From NCBI GenBank assembly GCA_022432975.1, contig CM039502.1, forward strand, positions 7,733,407-7,797,406: 64,000 nt of DNA, read 5' to 3'. The notes under the pieces were generated by a model. It searched no databases. It saw only the letters and a program-made list of their open reading frames with translations, and was not told where the DNA came from. The translations under genes were made by a program, and so were the position numbers. Shown here piece by piece: positions 1 to 12,310 of this stretch (positions are counted from its first letter, which is position 1; each line of letters begins with the position of its first letter). This DNA comes from Begonia masoniana (taxonomy: Eukaryota > Streptophyta > Magnoliopsida > Cucurbitales > Begoniaceae).

Positions 1-1730
1 GCATAAATAGCATCTTTTTAAATTACAAGAAATCATCTTTCAATTATTATTATTGTTATTATAGAATGAAAAGACATAAAGTAGTGAAAATAAACTTGTA
101 ACACATTATATGACCGTCGTTTTGGTCAGAACTGTTCAGAATCAGAGTAAATTGTGAAAGAGACAGCAAGATTGACAATCTCATATTATTTGGTATGGTT
201 GAACTGCTCTCATCATTATTATTATGACGTCTTTAACTTAAGTAGACAATACCGTACTATTAGATCGAATAGTCGACACATAAGATAAAGAAACTTATTT
301 AAGCAATTAAAAGTTTACGAAAAACAATATTCAAACTTAAGATAGAATACTTTAATACTTGTAAACAAATTTATTTCCATAATATTAATGCGGCCACCTT
401 TCTCCATAAATGGAGTAGAGAAAGAAGTAGAAGTTGAGCTCCTCGATAATTAATCAAAAACTATGGATGGCCTCTAACATAAAAATGAATAGTTTTAAAT
501 GAGGAAGTTTGATAAAACATCTCAATAGAATTTGGTTAAAGTGTTCCTTTCTATCTTTTGTCTCCCTATTTATTATCATAAATACTCACAACACCCTATC
601 TATTACCTTCTCCCTCCTCTCTAGCAGATAGGAGATAGAGAGAGAAAATAGTCATCTATCATAACTTTTAAGCTTATCCATCTAATAGAATTTGAGAGAG
701 ACTCTTGGAAGTAGAGAGAGAAAAGTTAAAAATTGAGAAGAAGAGAGAAAAACACCATGCTTTTCACGTCATAACTTCAATAACAATGTCGGCTACAACC
801 TATAACGTTTAATTTATGAGTACGTTATATTTCTAAATTCGAACTTTCTGATCCAATGTTAGAGTTTACACTTAGCAATGTTGATTGCTCTTTATTTCTT
901 CCATATTTGTGGTTGTGGTCTAAAGAGCAGTAATTGGTAGTTTGACACTTTGATGCGAATGCATTTGAAATCAAAGTCTAATAAGTGCGCCACTTTTGGA
1001 AATCAATTTTCAAATTCTTTTTTCTGGGCGACTCAACAAAATTTAATCTTTTTTTGAGAGGTGTTCTCTGACACAAACGTTTAGTATTTGCTCCCCTCAG
1101 AATAATGTTTAAATAAGGTGCCCTCGTGGAGCTCGTCGGGTTCAGAATTGAACTGGCTCCAGACATTTTTCCATGGCCCCATCCATCGTCTTTCAAATGA
1201 AGCCTGGAGTATTCTCGATCGCATGGAACGAAAACAGACGTGTACAAGAGACAAAGATTGGGCCTTTTCACAAATCTGAAAGTGATCTTCGGAGTTCTAC
1301 ATCTTCCTCCTATTTCCAAGAAACCCATCATTCAAAAAAAAAAAGAAAGAAAAAGGAAAGAAATCAAAAGACGTTTTAATTGTCATGGCGTAATGGAAAG
1401 TTAGTTTCGTTTATGCTTCGTTCGTTGAGAGAAAAAGTTAAGAAAATCATTTATGGAGGTACCCAATTCTCCTCCATGGCGGGATCGCAGTTTAAAATCT
1501 GCTTCCAGATAGAAAACCAGAAGCTATTTTTCTTTTGTGCCAGAAAAGCTTAAACAAAAGGTAGATTTCTATCTGGGTCTAGATCTGGAGTTTCAACCTT
1601 CTGTATGCCCATTCACATGTCATCTTCTTTTTTATCAAACGCTGACAACAGTGAAGAAGATGCAGGAAAGACACCCATTATCTACTTCTTGAGTCAGTCT
1701 TCGGCAGACCCACTTACATTCCACAGAGTT
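1..1730. repeat. Left arm of large inverted repeat
   Basis: Reverse-complementing this segment gives the sequence at about 6349-8020 with many substitutions and small indels; by eye the match is roughly 85-90 percent. Matching landmarks include the first bases of the window against 7985-8020 and the segment beside the gap against 6349-6480. The left arm carries about 75 extra bases near 40-120. The match still holds at base 1, so the arm probably continues outside the window. The right arm covers the region upstream of the FPP coding sequence, so this arm is an inverted copy of that upstream region with no FPP exons visible. Short open frames inside it look like chance. Confidence 0.9.
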
Positions 1731-1830
1731 NNNNNNNNNNNNNNNNNNNNNNNNNNNNNNNNNNNNNNNNNNNNNNNNNNNNNNNNNNNNNNNNNNNNNN
1801 NNNNNNNNNNNNNNNNNNNNNNNNNNNNNN
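1731..1830. other. Assembly gap (100 N)
   Basis: Exactly 100 N, a conventional scaffold-gap placeholder. It lies precisely between the inner end of the left inverted-repeat arm and the 3' end of the FPP gene, so the join between these two pieces is not supported by sequence. Confidence 0.99.
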
Positions 1831-1900
1831 ACACAATCTTAATCAGAAATCTCTAAATAAAACTGTTTTATAGGGTCAAAGATTTCTGTCCCACTACTTT

Positions 1901-4900
1901 CTAAATCTCCAGTCTTATTCCACTCTTAGTCCTCGAGAAAAACTTGGCAAACCCGTTTCGGTTTTTCTCCGAACTAACATGAGCCGACACTAAAACTGAT
2001 GAAGCCGAGGAAGATGTCGATGAAGGTGGAGAGTCATCTTCACTCCTACTATTTGGAGTAACATCAACTACTTCTAAGTAATCCACTCTTTTCGGCGAAA
2101 GCGATCCATTTGACTGTTGGTGCTTGTGAACACCAGCTTTCGAAAGTAGGCTTATACCTTCGGAGAGTTTCGCTACTGATGACGTGTCGGTTAGAAAGTC
2201 GTCTAATGTTGCTAGAGATTTGAGTTGATTCCCGAGGGATGCTATCGTCTTTTGACACTCGGCTAGTTTTCCGGCTGCCGCAGCCAAGTCTTCCTGCAAT
2301 GTTATGTAGCTTTCAAATCATTTCCATGACAGAATACCACTTCTCCAATCAAAAACATCGTTTGCATTATACGCTTTCAAGTATTCTAAACTTTTCTATG
2401 GCTTTTTCAATGCCCAAGAGGCTTTTTTTTTTGGATTCTTTCTAGTGTGTATGATAATTGATATTATAATATTGCAACTTTAGAGGCTATTTTATGCAAT
2501 AACTTTTAAATGTGCATAAAAAACTTGACAAAATATACGTAAGAATCAGATGAGTAGTCAAGTTAGTGAGAAGTACCTGCTTTATCTTTGGCTCTTTATT
2601 TGTCATTTGCCTGATTTTATCTTCTTTCATTCTAATCAGTTCCTCCTCTAGTTCATGGCACTGGATTTTCATTTCCTCCGAAAAAAGTCTCTCCTTCTCG
2701 ACTTCATGTTCCAGCGAAATAAACTTTTCCGACAGGGTTTGAGACTCGGCTTCCACACTTCCTAGTAGAGCTTCCATACTTTGTTTTGAGTCATTTGCAA
2801 TAATTAGCTCCTTTTGGAGCTCTTCCATCTTTTTTTCTGCTTCCTTCAGCTGAAGCTCTGATTTCTTAATGCTGCCTTTACTTTTGTCAAGAGAAATCTC
2901 CATATCAGCTTTGTCTGTGTTTATTTTCTCAAACTTCTCTTCTAGCTCATGGTTCTCTTCTTTCATCTCTTCTAACCTGTTTTCCAGTTCGTCTTTCTCT
3001 TCTTTCATCTTTTCTAACTTCTGTTCCAGTTCGTCTTTCTCTTCTTTCATCTTGCCCAACTTCTCTTCTAGTTCAGCATTCAAATCTTCCATCTTCTCTA
3101 GCTTCTCTTCCATTTCCATCGTCTGTGACATCAATGTCTCAATTTCAACTCTCAGGGAACTTTCTCTGGCAATGGCTTCATCCATGGCTTCTGATCCTAC
3201 GCAAACATCTCCAGTTTCAGAGTCAGGCATGGCAGCAAGCCGTTCCATCTCGAGAAAATCGTCCATGAGAGATATTTCACTGGAAGAAGGTAGATTACTG
3301 ACAGTACCCTTTTCATTCTTAAATTGGATCTTATGAGTGTCAATATCCACAGCAGTCAAACGCTCTCCACCATCTGATTGACTATCAGTGAGAGATTCGA
3401 CGTAAGTGGAGGAAGGTGGAGTGGCTCTGGTTTTTAGTCTTCTGCATTCAGCCTCAAGCCTGGCTACCTTCTTTAAGTTTTCTAGACTCTGCTTGCTAGC
3501 AGTTTCAGCTGCTTGTGTGCTTAAATCTCTCTCAATCGTCCGGATTTCAAGCTCCTCGGACTGCGCATAAAGCTCGTGCTTGAGGGCTGAATTTTCTTTT
3601 TCCAAGGATTCAATCTTGTTGGAAAGTTCGAGATTAGTATGAGCAGATTTTTTATGAGCAGCTTTTGCTTTGGTTTGAATCTCAAGAAGCTGCTGCTCAA
3701 GATCCAGTCTGGCAGATTCAAAATCATTGATTTTATCTTTCACTGCTTCCTGGATCTTTTGCTCTTGTTCATCTCTAGTTTGTCTTAGTTGCCTAACGCA
3801 TTCCTTCAGGGCAGCATCAAGATGGCTCACCTGATCTTCCAATGCTGACTTTTGCTTAATTGCAGACCCAAGTTGTTGTTTTAATACTATCACTTCATTT
3901 TCTACCTTTTCCCAGCCTATCCACACAAAAAAAAAAAAAGAAAAAAGAAAATTTAGGACTCAAAAAATGCATTTGCAACAATCTGACAACCATTCTGATG
4001 TCTTTATCCTTTGCACAGTTTTATCAATCTATTTGCTACTATTCTCAAAATCCAGTTAACCAGACAAATAAAATGTGTTTCTCGTATAAGTGAGTAATGT
4101 TCTTTCATATTCTCCATGCATTTCACTTTTGAAAACTAGAGATAAAAGGAAAATTTGTTCTACTTAAAAAGTTACCGGCAATAGCTTCTTCAGCAACTTT
4201 GGCATGTTGCTTCACCAAATCTTCTTTTGCACGAACATTCATAAGCGCAGCTGATAGCTTTTCTGAGAGACTTTGCACATTATTGTTCAAATCTTCTTCT
4301 GTGGCCAGATCTCCATCAACACCCTCTTTAATAGTTAAATCATTTGACATTACTTCAGCTGATAATGCTTCGCCACTATGAGCTTTGTTGAATGCCTCCT
4401 GAATCACAGACACCCAAAATGACCAAACGATGACTGTTCCATTCACAAAAGCAGAAAATAGATGGTAGAGTAGAATTTAAATTATGAAAATGAAGATCTA
4501 GTCATATTGAATAGCAATATTACGTGCTATCCATTTGATTCTCCCTACAGATTTTCTCCACACCGATCAAACATTGTAATTCGAAATTACTACAACTCAT
4601 TTTTAGCCCTCTTGAGCTTAAGACAACCTCTCCTTCGTCAAAATGAAGCCATGATTTTCGTCCCCGCATTGGTGGTATAAGAGAGTAAAAATTATAAGAC
4701 CGCGTAGAGAGTTACGAGGAAGAAATTTTGCATAAAGTTCTTCATCTGAGTAGTGAAATTCTACCAAACAAGTAAACCATCTATTGTTTTGCTATTTCTT
4801 GTTGTTCTTCCTTTGCATTGTTGGTTCAGCTAAAATGTGCATATCATTCATGAAAAGTAAATCATGCATGCATTGCAGGCAAAATTAGGCTCGAAGCACT

Positions 4901-5491
4901 GTTGTTTATTTTTTAAAAATGTCAAATCCAGCTATTCCTCAAAATGAAGATGGTTTTGCTACACGCCAAACAATTAAAAATTGCGAGAACACATCTCCTT
5001 TTTTTCAACAAGTGTAGAAAGGATGAAACAAAATATCAAAAGGATGAACTTCATTGACTTCTAATTTTTCATCACTAGATGATCTGCATCGACACTAAAT
5101 ATACAAGGCGTAAAGATACAAATTTGAAGACGAATGAAATCAACTGAACTCGGACAGCTTTCGAGATGAGTTTGGTGGCCTTAATATAAGAAAAACAGGT
5201 TGAGGAACAAATGCTTGAATTAGACACTACTTCACATGAGTTTTGATTTCTATCATACAACTTCAACTATAAGCCCAGAAAAATGATTTTAGAACATGAA
5301 ATGGTCGTTTGTACATTCTGCACATACCACTTAGTTTCAAATGCTAGAACAAATTCCAAGTTTTGGAAGAGTCAACAATGAAATCAAATGCAAGGATTAA
5401 GTTTTGGAAGAGTCAACAATGAAATCAAATGCAAGGATTTTGACTGTCTTTGTACCTGATCATCAAAATCTCTCACGAAATTAGTAGACAT
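1901..5491 (-). CDS. FPP: Filament-like plant protein (FPP, DUF869), four coding exons
   Basis: Proposed coding exons on the minus strand are 5491-5456, 4398-4176, 3916-2577 and 2293-1901, all with GT-AG borders and compatible phases, giving about 663 residues. The product is a long coiled-coil protein of the plant FPP family, whose best-studied members are linked to the nuclear envelope and cytoskeleton. Family hallmarks seen are [59 protein letters not shown] and the C-terminal CQKTIASLGNQLKSLATLDDF. Around residues 365-420 a 14-residue KMKEEKDELE-type unit is repeated in tandem. The first exon is the weak point: it supplies only 12 residues (MSTNFVRDFDDQ) behind an in-frame stop, while relatives usually start with a longer basic Arg/Trp-rich segment. 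The upstream region lies in the inverted repeat. Confidence 0.85.
5358..5439. repeat. Tandem duplication, 41-bp unit x2
   Basis: Two adjacent, practically identical 41-base copies containing the string ttttggaagagtcaacaatg, just downstream of the proposed FPP first coding exon, inside its first intron. Confidence 0.9.
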
Positions 5492-6348
5492 TGCACCAAC
5501 AGACTAAGTTTTTTGGAGCTTCTACTTGATGATTTCCTCTCCGGGAATGGGTTTTAATCACAAAACCTACGCATAATTGAACGATCAAGAACCATGTCGA
5601 GACAAAATAATTATACAAAGCGCTTAGCAGCTAACTAAAGATGATAATGTCCCGAGTTACATTATATTTTTCAAGAAAGAAGCAAAAGAATGGATAAATA
5701 AATCCAAATCTTACCGCCCAAACAATTCTGTTTCAATTGAAAAAGAAACTGACAACGTATCAACAGCAACAGCTTTTAATAGAAAAAGATGACTGAGCTT
5801 ATTCTTTTCTCACCTTTGCTTCAAATTCACCCAAGAAACCACTCCACCATAAAAAATTACATTACAGCAGAGGATTCATGACGAACTTCTGCTCCTTGAA
5901 ACCATCTGCATTTAGTAGATGAAAGGTTCAGAACTCAAACCCAGGACTCTAATCTGAAAATGAAACTCACCCGTCAGAATGAAAAATTTGCATTCTGTGA
6001 ATAGAGAACAAATGTAATTGATGAAACAGCGACTGATGTCGAGAAATGAAGCAAGTTAAGACAAGATCTCAAAGGGGACAGTGACCCGTCAAATCTCATC
6101 CTAAACTCTTCTCGTTGAGTATCAATTAAGTCAATATAGGAGAATAAATTATTCCTCCTGAAAAAAAATAAATAAATAATAGAGGAAGGAAGACCCGGAT
6201 CAGGTACCTTTGACTGAAGACGAAAGCAACAGAAGAGATTCTAAACGATAACCAACAATGGGTATGCAGAAAACAAAGGACGGGTTCCCAGATCAGGTTT
6301 AAAATTTCAGAAAATAAGCAAAACGAAAAAGCTAATTGGGCGAAAATC

Positions 6349-8020
6349 TGTGGAATGTAAGTGGGTCTGCAGAAGACTGAAGCAAGAAGTAGATAATAGG
6401 GTGTCTATTTCTTGCATCTTCTTCAACTTTGCAGCTTTTGATTATAAAAAGAAGATGAGCATGTGAATGGGACATACAGAATGTGAAACTCCAGATCGTA
6501 GACCCCAGAGAGAAATGCTACCTTTTCTTAAAGCTTTTCTGCACGAAAAGAAAAATCAGCTCTGGTTTTCTAATCTGGAAGCAGATTTTAAAACTGAGAT
6601 CCCGCCCATGGGGAGAATTGGGTACCTCCATTAATGATTTTCTTAAACTTTTTTCTCTCACTAACGAAGCTATAAATCGAAAACTAAACTTCATTACCGC
6701 CATTGACAATTAAAACGTCTTTTGATTTCTTTTCTTTTTCTTTCTTTTTTTTTTTTGAATGATTGGTTCTTGGAAATAGGATGGGAAGATGGGAGAACTC
6801 CGAGATCACTTCAGATTTGTGAAAAGGCCCAATCTTTGTCTCTTTTACACGTCTGTTTCGTTCATGCGATCGAGAAATAGGATTCAGGCTTCGATGGATT
6901 GGGCCATGAAAAATGGTCTGGAGCAAGTTCAGTTCTGAACCCGAACGAGCTCCACGAGGGGCAACCTTATTGAAACATGATCTGAGGAGCAAATACTAAA
7001 CGGTTGATGTCAGAGACCACTCAAAAAAAGATTAAATTTTTTTGAGTCGCCCAAGAAAAAAGAATTTGACAAAATTTGAATTTCCAAAAGTTGAATCACT
7101 TATTAGACTTTGAATTTCAAATGCATTCGCATCAAATTGTCAAACTACCAATTACCGCTCTTTAGACCACAACCACAACTATGGAAGAAATAAAGAGCAA
7201 TCAACACTGCTAAGTGTAAACTCTAACAATTGGATCAGAAAGTTCGAATTTAGAAATATAACGTAACTCATAAATTAAACGTTATAGGTTGTAGCCGACA
7301 TTGTTATTGAAGTTATGACGTGAATAGCATGTGTCTTTTCTCTCTTCTTCTCAATTTTTAACTTTCTCTCTCTTACTTCCAAGAGTCTCTCTCAAATTCT
7401 ATTAGATGGATAAGCTTAAAAGTTATGATAGATGACTATTTTCTCTCTCTATCTCCTATCTGCTAGAGAGGGAGGGAGAAGGTAATAGATAGGGTAGTTG
7501 TGAGTATTTATGATAATAAAATAGGGAGACAAAAGATAGAAAGGAACACTTTAACCAAATTCTATTGAGATGCTTTTATCAAACTTCCTCATTTAAAACT
7601 ATTCATTTTTATGTTAGAGGCCATCCATAGTTTTTGATTAATTATCGAGGAGCTCAACTTCTACTTCTTTCTCTACTCCATTTATGGAGAAAGGTGGCCG
7701 CATTAATATTATGGAAATAAATTTGTTTACAAGTATTAAAGTATTCTATCTTAAGTTTGAATATTGTTTTTCGTAAACTTTTAATTGCTTAAATAAGTTT
7801 CTTTATTTTATGTGTCGACTATTCGATCTAATAGTACGGTATTGTCTACTTAAGTTAAAGACGTCATAATAATAATGATGAGAGCAGTTCAACCATACCA
7901 AATAATGTGAGATTGTCTATCTTGCTGTCTCTTTCACAATTTACTCTGATTCTGAACCGTTCTAACCAGAACAAGATGGAAGATGATTTCTTGTAATCCA
8001 AAAAGATGTTATTTATGCGA
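6349..8020. repeat. Right arm of large inverted repeat; FPP upstream region
   Basis: Inverted partner of 1-1730. It lies upstream of the minus-strand FPP gene and presumably holds its promoter and 5' untranslated exon, although no TATA box or start site could be fixed. The match to the left arm ends near 8020, where the window start cuts off the partner arm. It contains a poly-T tract near 6741-6756 and a CT-rich segment near 7335-7460. Confidence 0.88.
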
Positions 8021-8245
8021 AAATAGAGAAAAGGAAGTTGAAGTGAGTTAGGTCATTAAATATGTGAAATTGTCTATCATCTTTCACAATCTATTTTAAT
8101 TTTGAGTCATTTTTCTCGTAATAAGATGGACAACCTTTTTCTCAAGATGGACAGTGTGTAACTTATTGTCGACTAATTTATGTAATAAAGAGGCAATTAA
8201 TGAGAAAATAAAGAAAAGGAAGTTGAGGTAAGTTAGGTCATTGAA
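7903..8245. repeat. Imperfect tandem duplication, about 165-bp unit
   Basis: A segment with the landmarks tgagattgtctatc, tttcacaattta, aacaagatgga, gagaaaaggaagttga and gttaggtcatt recurs once in diverged form (first copy about 7903-8065, second about 8068-8245). Only the first copy lies within the inverted-repeat arm. Confidence 0.7.
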
Positions 8246-9601
8246 TTAAATGTATAAGAAGGAAATGGAGCCAAGAGTTTTTGATTAGTCAATTGAATGA
8301 AAGGTTCATGTCTTGTCCTCTTCCTCACGCTCCATACACACCTTTTTCTCGACCTCCATTGTTAATGGTCCTATCCTATGTCTACATTTCTCTCATGGGA
8401 CACCTTGCCCATTGTAATAACTAACGAGAATTGAGCCAAACACAAAAAAATTTATCAAAATTAAAGTAAATAGATAGTTGTATTAGGGCTACACTCCTGC
8501 AACTCCAAAGGCCATAACGTGTAACCACTAAGGAAGGAGATTTGCGGTGGCCCGAACCCATACAAAAAACATTCATAATTTTCTTCAGAAAACTTTATGA
8601 TATTATAAGTTTTTCGACTCTGCATAAAATAGAATTCGCATCACCAAAACCTAGCACTCTTATTCTAAAATAGGGTTAGGAAGAATGATGTTACCTAGAA
8701 GAAAGGTATTATAAAAACTACACTTCTCGGTTCTCAACCAGAAAAGGATGACAAAGATTAGCTAATAATGAGAAAATCTAAGTACAACGATTCGGATAAA
8801 AGATTATAATGTGACTTTGGAACCCTAAAATGATTAGAACGTAAAATGAGAGAGAATAACGTACCAAAGGAGTGCATAGTATCAAACAATGTTTTTGAAA
8901 CTAGGGCAGCAAGTGTGACAATGAAATATCACAAAGAGGATTTTGATTATGGAGCAAATATTTCGATACAAGTTCAACGCATTAGATCAAAGGGACCCCC
9001 GTGCTTCATTGTTTCCCACTATGAACATACCAACGTGGGTTTTCCCAGTGTTTGGTATGGAGATGACTTCTCATTATTATTATTTTTATTTACATATTTT
9101 TCAAAACCATACTTTATTTGTACAATTCTATCTCTTACTACTTCTTTTTGGGTTTCCAATGATTTCAATATTCCATCGAAAGTTGCAACTTTTCCTATTA
9201 TAATTTTTCAAATTTAAATTTCCGGAAAATGACATGTTAACAATTTTATCGTAATCGAATTTATTAATTTTTAATTATTTTAGTTGTTTTTCAAATGATT
9301 TTTGATAATTCGAGCAATTACAATTACAATACCACTTAAAATCACTATTTATATACTTAATATTTGACATAGTTTAGAAGAACTGTAAGAGAATGAAATG
9401 TTAAAGATTTATCTGGTTTGAGATGTTAAGTTGTTTGATAATGTCGGAGTAACCCAATACAACAATTTAGTAAGCGAACTTGAGCGGATTATAATGAAAC
9501 GAACAAAAGATCTTTTTTTTTTTGTTCCTTTGAAGAGATTCCATTGCTAGTAGTAGTGTTGTTTTTGAAAAATAATAGGACACAAACTCTTGTTAATTGC
9601 T
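8246..9601. other. Intergenic spacer
   Basis: AT-rich spacer between the inverted repeat and the 3' end of the small gene at 9602. The open frame at 8846-9217 has no recognisable domain and low-complexity composition, so it is not called. I see no RNA gene or element ends. Confidence 0.6.
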
Positions 9602-10780
9602 TCATGTTCTTGACTTTCTTTGAGATCTTATCCATCCTTTCCTCAATTTGACTCCATCAGGCTTGTTGCTTACGTGGCACATGTTTGCCTTGCTGGACCT
9701 CTTACTCCTCATGAGCTGGAAAAGGTGGCCAATCCGCTTGCGCCACCTAAGCTGTGCTCGGGATTTAACAACTTCTGTCACACTTTTGTTAATGTTGTTC
9801 TCCTTGGAAGCATAGTCTTCTTTGCTCAAGCTTTGATTCCATGTCATTTTGCATTCTTGCAAGGCAACTTTAGGGTTCTTGTTCTTCTCCCATGAAGCAA
9901 CTCCATTTTCTTCAAACTTCATGGAGATAAATGAGTCTGCAGAACCTGCATTTTTTTCAAGAGATTACTTGTTTGGTTACTGAGAAAATGCAGTTCTTTT
10001 TTTCTTCCATTGATTTATAAATCTCTTTTACAATTTACATTAATATAATTTTCAACTTAAGTTGCTAAAAATAACATATCATCTCTTTAACAAAGCAGCT
10101 TTTTGTTCTGAAGAAATGAAAAGTAGCTTCACAAAAGCTACTCATCAATATCTCTCCCCAACCCTTTTAATTCTCAATAATATATATAGAGCTAAACAAA
10201 TCATGGGTTTGATGAATTATTCATAAAATCATTATATATTTTCTAAAAACATGAAAAATATAAATGATTTATGGTTAGTTATAAAAAAAAAATATAAATC
10301 ATTTATGTCATCTCATATAGTTAGTGATTGATTGAATCATATCCTCGACATAAATGATTTCCATTTTATTTTTCTGTTTGATTTTCTACGCCATAAAACT
10401 AGAGAAGAATATATTTGTAGAGAGAGAGAGAGAGTGAGAGAGAGAGAGATTTCCAATCAAAAAAGAAAGTAGATGATTAGTAGTAGGAGGAACGTCATAC
10501 CGTCATGGCTGGGGGAGGCGTCGAGATCGGAATATTCCGGCTTAGAATGCCTGAATTCAAGACGATGAAGAAAGTTGGTGAAAGCGAAGATCTTTGAGAA
10601 GGAAGTGGAAGACGGGGTTGATCGGAGGCTGAAGCTTCTGGTCCTGGCGGAGGAAAAGTAGCCCTGTTTGGATGCCAAGAAAATGAGTTTCTCGTTCAAG
10701 CAAAGTGCACAAACACCCACCAACTTCTCCTGGGGATGAAAATAGCAGTTTGGGATTTCCTCTGATCTGCACCCATTCAT
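9602..10780 (-). CDS. Small plant-specific protein with a Cys/His motif, two exons
   Basis: Exons on the minus strand are 10780-10501 and 9945-9602, with GT-AG borders and a shared Gly codon, giving 207 residues. The start is an ATG about 90 bases downstream of a TATA-like sequence. Near the N-terminus is C-X(2)-HP-X(6)-GVCALCLNEKL, which resembles the short Cys-rich motif at the start of DUF740/OCTOPUS-type plant proteins. The remainder is unlike those longer proteins. The second exon carries FISMKFEENGVASWE and a basic segment ending SRAQLRWRKRIGHLFQLMR, strings I associate with uncharacterised plant proteins of similar length. No membrane segment or signal peptide is evident. The function is unknown; a small membrane- or polarity-associated protein is possible but not shown. 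Confidence 0.78.
10420..10450. repeat. (GA)n microsatellite
   Basis: GA run with one interruption, in the single intron of the small gene at 9602-10780. Confidence 0.95.
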
Positions 10781-10869
10781 TCTATCCGGTGTTTGGCGAG
10801 AAAGAAAGTGCGAGAAAATGTGAAATGTGGCTGAGAAAATGAGTTTTCTGGTTGTGTTTGGTGCTAGAC

Positions 10870-10876
10870 ATTTATA
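10870..10876 (-). promoter_or_regulatory. TATA-like box of the small gene
   Basis: Reads TATAAAT on the minus strand, about 90 bases before the ATG at 10780, a normal spacing for a plant TATA box plus a short 5' leader. Confidence 0.5.
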
Positions 10877-11584
10877 GCTCGGAAAGAAAATAATTCAATA
10901 AAAATGGCCTTCATATCCTCTCAAAATTATCAATATTTTCTCATTATTAATTAATTAATTATATATTTAAATAGTTGAAAATTTTGTTTAACTATTTATT
11001 CTAAATTGTCCACCCAATTAACTATTTAACTATTTAATCTTGATTTCTTATGTGTCAAACATTGGTGCAGTTAATGATTTATTTAACTATTTATAATTTA
11101 TTAAATTAATTACACCTGTCAATGTTGGTTGAAGTACGAAAACTATAATAATCTTCAATGTTACTATTTTTTAAAATATTAATTAATATTTTTTTCACTA
11201 CTATTTAGTTATTATTATTACACCATTTCTCTGATTGATAATTAAACTATTAGATCTCAGAAATTCTTTCTGTCATTACAAAGCTACCCTAATAATTAAA
11301 CTGACTGGATCAATTATTGTACTAAAAATAAGGTGAGGGATGGATATTTTCAACCAGTTCTCACCAAGAACAAATAGAAGAGTAACAAAATGTGGCCCAG
11401 TCAATTAGGTACCGATTGAATATACATGTACATACATAATTTAGACGTTAATTTCTATATTTGTTTCTAAAATATTATAATTATTAAGTGAATTCTCAAT
11501 GCACGTAATATAATATTATTAGTTATGAGTTGGAACACGCACGAATCTGTTGTTGAAGTAAGCTCAAAACGCGTTGTATTAAGT

Positions 11585-11720
11585 ATGGAAGAGAATTTTA
11601 TTTATAAATCATTCACTTTTACTCTCTCAAATTATGTTGCGCCCCCACTTGTATGAATTGAGATTTCATAATCAATGGAATCTTAAGTCATCGTTGTTTT
11701 TATTATATGGGTTGTCACAT
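11585..11720 (+). repeat. Dispersed repeat, copy 1
   Basis: Carries the pattern tttataaatcattcactttt, actctctcaa, a short GT-rich block, then tcaatggaatcttaagtcat. Similar strings occur at 56515-56650 in the same sense and, inverted, at about 12180-12310 and 52728-52810. It is probably the end of a non-autonomous retroelement family; full element borders were not found. Confidence 0.5.
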
Positions 11721-12179
11721 ATTATGCATAATCTTTAAAGCTTGAGTGGATAAAATGATTACATGTGATTACTATGAATAGTTGTCAATATTAATTAATC
11801 ATAATTAATATGCATTTTCTAATGGAGGGTTTGAAATAAAGGGACGTATTTAGTCATGCATATTTAAACAAATTGACATTTCATGTTCTAAATTTGTTTG
11901 TAGAAATGCTAAGCTATTGGATTGGATCTTAAAATGGTTTGGAGATTCAATAATTATGAACAAATTGCAATCATAAAGGCAAAAATGGCTGGTGCTATGT
12001 GTTGTTGCATAGATTTGGTAATGATCTATTATTTGCATGCATCATGTAGGGCCTAAAAAAAAGTTGATAATCTTTCAACGAATATTTTTACGTCACGGAT
12101 CAAATTGTATTGTATAATGAAAATAATATTGTGACAATATGTCATGTTTTGAATAAGAATAACTCAAGATTAAGGTAAA

Positions 12180-12310
12180 TTGTAAAACATGTCTTAAATG
12201 AAGAGTGTGTACAATCTTATATCGCTTTGTTGTGGTTGAAGTGAGTGATTTGTAAGTAAAATATCTCTTTAGACTAGTACGATGCGTTTTAGGATAAAAT
12301 TTAAACATAA
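12180..12310 (-). repeat. Dispersed repeat, copy 2 (inverted)
   Basis: On the minus strand it shows ttacaaatcactcacttc followed by gcgatataagattgtacaca, the same arrangement as in the copy at 11585-11720. Diverged, with no clear ends. Confidence 0.4.

Noticed and set aside
978..1379. Overlapping open frames on both strands in the left inverted-repeat arm
   Set aside because: The right arm does not keep the frame (indels), there is no domain, and composition is low-complexity. Most likely chance.
2869..3336. 155-codon plus-strand Ser-rich frame
   Set aside because: Antisense shadow of the Glu/Lys-rich coiled-coil codons of FPP.
4561..4690. 49-codon minus-strand frame starting MRGRKSWLHF, considered as the FPP first exon
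   Set aside because: No usable splice donor leads in phase to the exon at 4398, and the sequence after the start does not resemble FPP proteins.
8846..9217. 123-codon open frame
   Set aside because: No recognisable motif, AT-driven composition, no supporting splice sites or homology.
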